Shown: in pieces, positions 1 to 4,418 of the stretch
Layout: every line of letters starts with the position of its first letter
Numbering within the stretch: position 1 is the stretch's first letter
DNA from: Gemmatimonadota bacterium
Lineage (GTDB): Bacteria > Orphanbacterota > Orphanbacteria > Orphanbacterales > Orphanbacteraceae
Reading direction: 5' to 3'
NCBI GenBank assembly: GCA_013002425.1
Contig: JABDJQ010000574.1
Location: 1-5,825, forward strand
DNA: 5,825 nt
Translations under genes and position numbers: made by a program
The notes under the pieces: model-generated
What the model saw: only the letters and a program-made list of their open reading frames with translations
Database searches by the model: none
What the model was told of the DNA's origin: nothing

Positions 1-134
1 TCGTGGATCGCCTGGACGTTGCCGCCCGGAGGAATACGTACGACGAGTTCGCCCGGCACATAGTCTGCGGCGAACGCACCGGTGGCGCAAAACGCCGTCA
101 AAGTGGCAAACAAAGTCACCATGATGCGGGACAT
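1..134 (-). CDS. Secreted protein, probable subtilisin-family (S8) serine protease precursor, N-terminal fragment
   Basis: Only the first 44 codons are inside the window; the gene continues past the left edge. It starts at ATG 134-132, with AGGAG (146-142) 7 nt upstream; a second in-frame ATG (codon 5) is less well placed. The product has a clear Sec signal peptide: Arg3, a hydrophobic core (roughly residues 4-19) and an Ala-Phe-Ala|Ala-Asp cleavage site after about residue 22. The mature protein begins ADYVPGELVVRIPPGG. The pattern YVPGE(L/V)(V/L)V followed by a Pro-Gly turn is typical of the N-terminal prodomain of fervidolysin/thermitase-like S8 proteases, which chaperones folding and inhibits the enzyme until cleaved off. 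The catalytic Asp/His/Ser lie outside the window, so the S8 call is an inference; another secreted protein with a similar beta-strand start is possible. It lies 73 nt downstream of the CHAT gene but has its own good promoter. Confidence 0.6.
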   Translation of the reverse strand, partial: MSRIMVTLFATLTAFCATGAFAADYVPGELVVRIPPGGNVQAIH

Positions 135-141
135 GAGATGG

Positions 142-146
142 CTCCT
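142..146 (-). promoter_or_regulatory. Ribosome-binding site (AGGAG) of the secreted protease gene
   Basis: AGGAG read on the minus strand, 7 nt before ATG 134-132. It decides the start in favour of the first ATG over the in-frame ATG four codons later. Confidence 0.75.
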
Positions 147-178
147 GAATGTAACAACCGGTGTGGGGATACCAGCCA

Positions 179-190
179 TGTAATATTACA
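179..190. promoter_or_regulatory. Perfect 12-bp palindrome TGTAATATTACA, candidate operator
   Basis: A perfect dyad in an AT-rich island of otherwise GC-rich DNA, lying exactly over the -10 hexamer of the promoter above. A dimeric repressor bound here would block RNA polymerase. On the minus strand its right half with one more base reads TTACAT (183-178), and the same TTACAT recurs at 154-149, in the leader. No regulator is identified; dyad plus position are what is seen, operator function is inferred. Confidence 0.45.
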
Positions 191-211
191 CCGTACCGAC
201 GATCGTGTCAA
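183..211 (-). promoter_or_regulatory. Sigma70-type promoter for the secreted protease gene
   Basis: On the minus strand, TTGACA (211-206, perfect -35) is followed after exactly 17 nt by TAATAT (188-183, 4/6 to the -10 consensus, with the key first T, second A and last T present). The start of transcription would fall near 176, giving a leader of about 42 nt before ATG 134. The -35 overlaps the stop codon of the CHAT gene (210-208). Sequence match only; the consensus belongs to the housekeeping sigma factor, not to ECF factors, so the neighbouring sigma factor would not be expected to use it. Confidence 0.6.
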
Positions 212-3051
212 TCGAGAGCCTTCCGCTGCAGAGGAGCGTCGCTTCCTACAAGCGCAAACGGCGCCCAGTAATACGGATGCGGGGACTCGTCCCGAATCGA
301 GTCCATGGCCGCCGCGAGTGCCTCGCTCTTGCGCGCCCCGCCTGAGAGCGAACGGTAGAACCGCGACATGAGCCGCGTCGTTGCCCGGTCGTCCACCTTC
401 CAGTAGGACGCGAGCATCGCGCGCGCGCCTGCCGCGAGGAACCCCCGCATCATGCCGACGAGCTCGTCACCGTTCTCGACAAACGACTGTCCCGACTGGC
501 AGGCCGAAAGCGTAACGAGCGAAGGATTCATGCGCGCCTGGCGAAGCTGGTAGAGATAGAGATTCTCCTCCCCCAGACTGATCGCCGAGAATTGCGGATT
601 GTCCGCACGGAACTCGCCGTGCGTCGCGATGTGAACGACATCGGCTTCCGCAAGCGCCCGCAGCATTCCCCTGGCCCCCTTTCCGGATCGTGCGAGCCGG
701 TAACGGGACAGTTCTCTGCGAATCGCCCGGATCTCGTCGCCCACCGTCTCGGACCCCGGCTGCGGAAACGCCTTCAGGAGCGCCGTTCCGTTGTCGGCCC
801 CGCGCGCGTTTCGCAGATGGCGATCGATCGAGAACGCAAGACCGTATCGAAACGAGTGTCGCTGCAGGAGCGCTTCTCCGTGCGGGAGGAGCGCCGGTAT
901 GGGAAGCCCGTGCAGCATGCGATGGGGAAAAACGACGACTCGGCGCGTTTTCACGTATCGGGCGAGCGGCGACCAGAGGGCGTCGCCCAGTTCCCGCAGG
1001 ATCCGATCGGCGTCGGACTCCAGGCGGCTCATGCGCCGGGCGAGAAAAGAGGCCGGCATCGAAAACTGCTCGAGATGACGGCGAAGCCTCGCGGCGAGCT
1101 TCGTCACCTCGACCGGCGTGATGTCCAGAGCGACTCTGCGCGACGTTTCCCGGTTGAAGACGAGCGCAAAGATCGACTTCTGCAGAACGACATAGTAGAC
1201 GCCCGTTTCCCGGACTCCCAGCGCGCGGCGGCACTCTTCATACGAGATTTCCTTCGCGCCCGCGGCGGCACCGCGGATTCCCTCTTCCGTCCGCATTCCC
1301 TCCCGCGCGATCTTCGACTCGCAGTCGCGAATCCTCTCCCGGAGTCGATGCAGACGATCGCTGTCTCCCGACTCGACGCTGACCGTATCGAATCGGGAGC
1401 GAAGCCAGCTGAGCCGGGACTCGAGTGTCTGAAGCCGGCCCGCGTCCGCGTCGCCGGACGCACCTTTGGCGTCCATCTGATCGAGAAGTGCGCGCGACCG
1501 GGCACTTTCCGCGAGCTGAAACAGACGAGCGTTGTCCGGACGTCCGGCGCGGCTGGCTGCTTCGAGCATTCTGTCGTAGAGATCCGAGTGACTCCCCAGA
1601 AACGACACACGAAACAGATCGCTGCCGAGCTCCACCCGCATTTCGTCAACGGTCTGCGCCGCCCGCCCCCAGGCACGAACGGCCGAACGCGTGTCTCCAC
1701 GTGATTCGTACAGGTCGCCGGCGAGCCGGTCGATCTGGATCGCGAGCAGCGGATTCGCCACGCGGCGGGCGCGCCGCCGGGCTCCGCCAAGAACGGCAAG
1801 CGCGACATCGGCCTCGCCCTTTGCCGCGGCGACCGCAGCTTCCGCGAGATCGGCCATTACAAGAGCGGACGCGACCGTGTGCTTCCCGCGCGCTTCGCGA
1901 ACCCGGGAGAGCCAGCGATCTGCTTCCCGGGTATCCCCCCGCTCCTGATAAAGGAATACGAGCTGGCAGGCCGCGATCGACGCGCGAATCGTGTTTTTCT
2001 CGCGAACAAAAAGGGCGTAGGCTTTGCGGAGCGACTCGGCGCCCGCCTCCGCGTCCCCCATTCCCCAGCTCGCCTTTCCGCGATTCGAAAGCGCAATCGC
2101 ATGATCGCCCGCAACCGCATTCGCTGCGAACACTTCGGCGCATCCGCCCGCGAGTTCGAAGGCTTCCTTCGGCATGTTCAGGCGAAGATACGCTTCGGAG
2201 CGGTTGAGATCGCATTTGGCGACTTCGAGATCGTCCTCTACTGACTCGAAAGCCGCGCGCGCCTGCTGGAGTGAGTGAAGAGCATCCTGGAGTCGGGAGG
2301 CCAGCAGATAGGCGTGGCCCAGATTGTGCGTGATCTGAGCCGCGAGATGCTCCGCCCCCGCATCGCGTGCGGCAGACCGCGCCTGCTCGTAAGCGAGAAC
2401 GGCATCTTCGAACCGGTCGAGATAGGCGAAGGCGGTCGCGCGATTCACATAGAGGCCGATCCGGGTTACCGGCGGAGCGCCCCCCTTTTCGAAGTATCCG
2501 TCCGCCGTATCGTAATGGCCGAGCGCGTCCGCGTGCTCTTCACGGCCGAGATGGATATTGCCCAGGTTCATGAAGTATTTGGCGAGATAATCATGATCGT
2601 CGTGCCGTTTCAGGACCCGCGGAATCGTCCCCGCGATGGCGAGCGCCTTCTCGGCCTGCCCGGTCATCGCGAGCAGATTCATCCATCCGACTTTGGTTCG
2701 CGCTCCTTCATGTTCCTCACCATGCGCTTCGAATATCGCGACGCATTGCTCGTAGTCGGGAAGCGCGTCGAGTAAACGCCCCGAAAGAAACCGTGTCTCG
2801 GCCGAAGTCCGGTACGCCCAGGCTTTCGCGAGCTTGTCAGGCACGCGCTCGGCGATTTTCATGGCGAGGGTACTGAGTGCGAGGGCGGCGGACGGATCAC
2901 GCCGAACGAGGTCGGCGGCTTGATCGCGCAGTTGGACGACTAGTTTCGTCTGCAGTCGGTCGGGGTTTTCGTCGAGTATGCGCGTGATATCCCCCCCGGC
3001 CGCCTCATGAATGAGGCGCTCGAGGAAATGCGACTTGCGGGATTCTGACAC
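208..3051 (-). CDS. TPR-CHAT cysteine protease (caspase/HetF-associated domain), 947 aa
   Basis: Residues ~40-475 form about ten TPR-like helical hairpins (for example around 155-188, 196-229, 235-268, 316-349, 355-388, 436-470), a scaffold that binds a protein or ligand signal. A charged, probably coiled-coil stretch follows (~535-595). Residues ~600-940 are a complete CHAT domain, a caspase-fold cysteine protease: the His motif VVHIATHGEF places the catalytic His at 811 (codon 621-619), LVTLSACQSG places the catalytic Cys at 851 (codon 501-499), and the end PYYWAPFALVGS is typical of the family. Both catalytic residues are intact. No signal peptide or membrane segment, so it is cytoplasmic. 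The start is GTG, the first start codon after an in-frame TGA; the ribosome site is weak (GGAG 11 nt or AGG 6 nt upstream). It lies 94 nt after the anti-sigma-like gene. The substrate is not evident; the neighbouring 203-aa protein or the sigma factor is the natural candidate. Confidence 0.93.
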   Translation of the reverse strand: MSESRKSHFLERLIHEAAGGDITRILDENPDRLQTKLVVQLRDQAADLVRRDPSAALALSTLAMKIAERVPDKLAKAWAYRTSAETRFLSGRLLDALPDYEQCVAIFEAHGEEHEGARTKVGWMNLLAMTGQAEKALAIAGTIPRVLKRHDDHDYLAKYFMNLGNIHLGREEHADALGHYDTADGYFEKGGAPPVTRIGLYVNRATAFAYLDRFEDAVLAYEQARSAARDAGAEHLAAQITHNLGHAYLLASRLQDALHSLQQARAAFESVEDDLEVAKCDLNRSEAYLRLNMPKEAFELAGGCAEVFAANAVAGDHAIALSNRGKASWGMGDAEAGAESLRKAYALFVREKNTIRASIAACQLVFLYQERGDTREADRWLSRVREARGKHTVASALVMADLAEAAVAAAKGEADVALAVLGGARRRARRVANPLLAIQIDRLAGDLYESRGDTRSAVRAWGRAAQTVDEMRVELGSDLFRVSFLGSHSDLYDRMLEAASRAGRPDNARLFQLAESARSRALLDQMDAKGASGDADAGRLQTLESRLSWLRSRFDTVSVESGDSDRLHRLRERIRDCESKIAREGMRTEEGIRGAAAGAKEISYEECRRALGVRETGVYYVVLQKSIFALVFNRETSRRVALDITPVEVTKLAARLRRHLEQFSMPASFLARRMSRLESDADRILRELGDALWSPLARYVKTRRVVVFPHRMLHGLPIPALLPHGEALLQRHSFRYGLAFSIDRHLRNARGADNGTALLKAFPQPGSETVGDEIRAIRRELSRYRLARSGKGARGMLRALAEADVVHIATHGEFRADNPQFSAISLGEENLYLYQLRQARMNPSLVTLSACQSGQSFVENGDELVGMMRGFLAAGARAMLASYWKVDDRATTRLMSRFYRSLSGGARKSEALAAAMDSIRDESPHPYYWAPFALVGSDAPLQRKALD

Positions 3052-3092
3052 GGCGGGCCTGGCTCCGATCCGGGAGTCGACCGGGACTATCC

Positions 3093-3137
3093 GGCCGCAA
3101 AGGGCTCAGTATACACGGACACCTCCCCTTTCCGGCC
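3093..3137. repeat. Imperfect inverted repeat, 12-bp arms, between the adaptor and CHAT genes
   Basis: GGCCGCAAAGGG (3093-3104) faces CCCTTTCCGGCC (3126-3137); 11 of 12 positions pair, with a single C-C mismatch, around a 21-nt loop. In minus-strand RNA this would be a strong stem-loop about 40 nt before the CHAT start codon. No U-tract follows, so it is not a standard intrinsic terminator. It could attenuate transcription, set an mRNA processing end, or bind a protein. The loop holds a -10-like TATACT (3113-3108), but no acceptable -35 sits 16-18 nt upstream. Confidence 0.6.
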
Positions 3138-3145
3138 TCACGCGA

Positions 3146-3757
3146 TCACGGAACCTCGATCGTTCCGACCTCGATGCGATGCGAAGCAATCGCGATCGTA
3201 AGCGTGTAGCGGCCGTCAGGAATCGACTCGAAAACGAATTCGTCGTGGTCGTCGAGCGGCGCCGTCCATCCGGCACTTTCGTCCTGCAGCGTCGCCATGC
3301 CTCCGGAATGCGAGGCTTCGTTGTCATCAAAAACACGGCCTGACACGTTCCATCTGCCGTTGCCGTCCGATCCGAGGCGGATCGAGACCTCGTATGGCCC
3401 GGCTTCGAACAGCAGCGTGCGCGCCTCTTCCATGACGCCGCTGCGCTGGGAACCGGCTGTTTCCCGGCCCGAGTCGAAGGAGAGGGTCGCCAGAAAGCGC
3501 TCTACGGCGTCCGCATCTTTCGAACCGGACTCGACTTCCGCCCGTACGTGCGCGATCAATCGATCGCGGAGATCGTGGGGCATTTCGTGCAGTCGCATCG
3601 ACCGCAGAACTTCGATGAGGTTTCCGACTTCTTCGCCATGCGGCGCTGCCTCGGAACCGCTCTTCAGGATCTCACGCAGTTCTTCCACTCTGTCTTCATC
3701 TTCGAGTCTGCCGTCGAAATAGTCGGCCCACTCTTCCCATCCCACTGGCACTTTCAT
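3146..3757 (-). CDS. Anti-sigma-like soluble protein with C-terminal carboxypeptidase-regulatory-like beta-sandwich, 203 aa
   Basis: I do not recognise a named family. The N-terminal part (~7-75) is helical and acidic. The pattern WEEWADYFDGRLEDEDRVEEL resembles the opening of cytoplasmic anti-sigma domains (short helix, D-G-x-L turn, helix rich in Glu), and PHDLRDRLIAHV resembles the helix that follows in such proteins. The zinc-binding His/Cys ligands are absent; the protein has no Cys. A linker (~76-110) leads to LLFEAGPYEVSIRL and a beta-rich domain (~135-203) in which DEFVFESIPDGRYTLTI matches the core of carboxypeptidase-regulatory-like / peptidase-associated beta-sandwiches. No signal peptide or membrane helix. 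It starts at ATG 3757 with a strong ribosome site. Placed between an ECF sigma factor and a CHAT protease, it is best read as a soluble sigma partner and possible CHAT substrate; that role is inference. Confidence 0.85.
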   Translation of the reverse strand: MKVPVGWEEWADYFDGRLEDEDRVEELREILKSGSEAAPHGEEVGNLIEVLRSMRLHEMPHDLRDRLIAHVRAEVESGSKDADAVERFLATLSFDSGRETAGSQRSGVMEEARTLLFEAGPYEVSIRLGSDGNGRWNVSGRVFDDNEASHSGGMATLQDESAGWTAPLDDHDEFVFESIPDGRYTLTIAIASHRIEVGTIEVP

Positions 3758-3760
3758 TTC

Positions 3761-3768
3761 ACCTCCCT
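3761..3768 (-). promoter_or_regulatory. Strong Shine-Dalgarno of the anti-sigma-like gene
   Basis: Read on the minus strand, GAGGGAGGTGAAATG precedes and includes the ATG at 3757. The GGAGGTGA stretch is an almost complete complement of the 16S rRNA 3' end. It is much stronger than the sites before the sigma and CHAT genes, which also lack ATG starts. Confidence 0.75.
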
Positions 3769-3779
3769 CTCGATTCCAA

Positions 3780-3806
3780 CGTCCGCTGAAGTAGTCGCGG
3801 CGGACG
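3780..3806. repeat. Short inverted repeat in the sigma/anti-sigma-like gap
   Basis: CGTCCGC (3780-3786) and GCGGACG (3800-3806) are perfect 7-bp arms around a 13-nt loop, in the 67-nt gap between the sigma gene stop and the next start. No U-tract follows in the minus-strand direction, so termination is unlikely; it may be an mRNA stability or processing hairpin, or chance in GC-rich DNA. Confidence 0.35.
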
Positions 3807-3824
3807 GCATTTCTGATACACGAA

Positions 3825-4391
3825 TCATACGTCCTCCATTCCGAGTCCTTGTCTGCGCAGGAACTGCCGCAGCTTCAGGAGGCAACGCGCGCGCGTGGGG
3901 CCGATGCTGCCGACCGGAATCGAAAGCTGACTGCTTATGGTGCTGTAGCTGGAGTCATCGGAGAGATAGAGGGCCGAAAGAAGCGATCGGCAGGCGTCGT
4001 CGAGGTACTCGAGGCAGATCACGACGAGCCGCTGACGTTCGAGGTCTTCGATGAAACGGGCCATGGAAACCTCGTCGACCAGATCCGGGTGATCGGTGAA
4101 ATCTTCGAGGTCCGCCGGGCGCTCGCGGATCATTCGCTTTACATAGCCCTTGGACTGGCGATACGTGATCGAAAGAAGCCACGATCGGAAACGGCCGTGA
4201 TCCTCGAGACGTGAGAGCTGGGTCACGACCGCCGTCCAGACGATCTGGCAGATGTCCTCGATCGCATCTTCGTCGAGGCCGAGGTTGCGGGGGACGGAAT
4301 AGACCAGGTTCCCGTAGACCTTGATCATTTCTTCCCAGGCGCCCGGGACCCCGGCGAGACAATCTTTGATTCTCTTCGATTCGGCATTCAA
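3825..4391 (-). CDS. ECF-type RNA polymerase sigma factor, 188 aa
   Basis: It directs RNA polymerase to a specific promoter set. Sigma region 2 covers roughly residues 15-86: the region 2.2 core-binding helix is seen as DEDAIEDICQIVW (40-52), and the 2.3/2.4 segment for -10 melting and recognition as FRSWLLSITYRQSKGYVKR (68-86). An acidic linker (~90-112) leads to region 4 (~120-178), with the helix-turn-helix ending IPVGSIGPTRARCLLKLR (158-175), a signature of many ECF factors. Length is normal for the class, with no extra C-terminal sensor domain. The start is TTG at 4391; an in-frame TAG 13 codons upstream leaves no ATG or GTG option, and the next Met (22) would cut into region 2. AAGGA (4407-4403) is 11 nt upstream of the start. 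The gene begins 27 nt after the sulfatase stop and is followed 67 nt later by the anti-sigma-like gene, suggesting one operon. Its target promoters are not identifiable here. Confidence 0.92.
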   Translation of the reverse strand: MNAESKRIKDCLAGVPGAWEEMIKVYGNLVYSVPRNLGLDEDAIEDICQIVWTAVVTQLSRLEDHGRFRSWLLSITYRQSKGYVKRMIRERPADLEDFTDHPDLVDEVSMARFIEDLERQRLVVICLEYLDDACRSLLSALYLSDDSSYSTISSQLSIPVGSIGPTRARCLLKLRQFLRRQGLGMEDV

Positions 4392-4418
4392 AACGATGCG
4401 ATTCCTTCGGTGGTTCCT

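Noticed and set aside
159..193. Stem CGGTGT/ACACCG (159-164 with 188-193) as a terminator of the CHAT gene
   Set aside because: Only six pairs with a 23-nt loop and no U-tract in the minus-strand direction; the promoter and palindrome explain this gap better.
3..371. 122-codon plus-strand frame at the left edge
   Set aside because: It is antisense to the secreted protease start, the promoter gap and the CHAT 3' end; no ribosome site or domain supports it.
467..1234. 255-codon frame on the minus strand in another phase, inside the CHAT gene
   Set aside because: Low-complexity Arg/Pro/Ala translation overlapping the conserved CHAT catalytic region; an alternative-frame shadow.
592..1704. 370-codon open frame on the plus strand
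   Set aside because: It lies wholly antisense to the CHAT gene, its translation is Arg/Pro-rich with no recognisable domain, and the minus-strand frame has complete TPR and CHAT motifs. Long antisense frames are common in GC-rich genes.
3108..3113. TATACT as the -10 of a promoter for the CHAT gene
   Set aside because: The sequences 16-18 nt upstream (CCGGAA, GCCGGA, GGCCGG) do not resemble TTGACA, and no convincing ECF-type GGAAC/-10 pair was found.
3548..4054. 168-codon plus-strand frame spanning the sigma/anti-sigma-like gap
   Set aside because: Antisense to two well-supported genes, with no protein-like composition.
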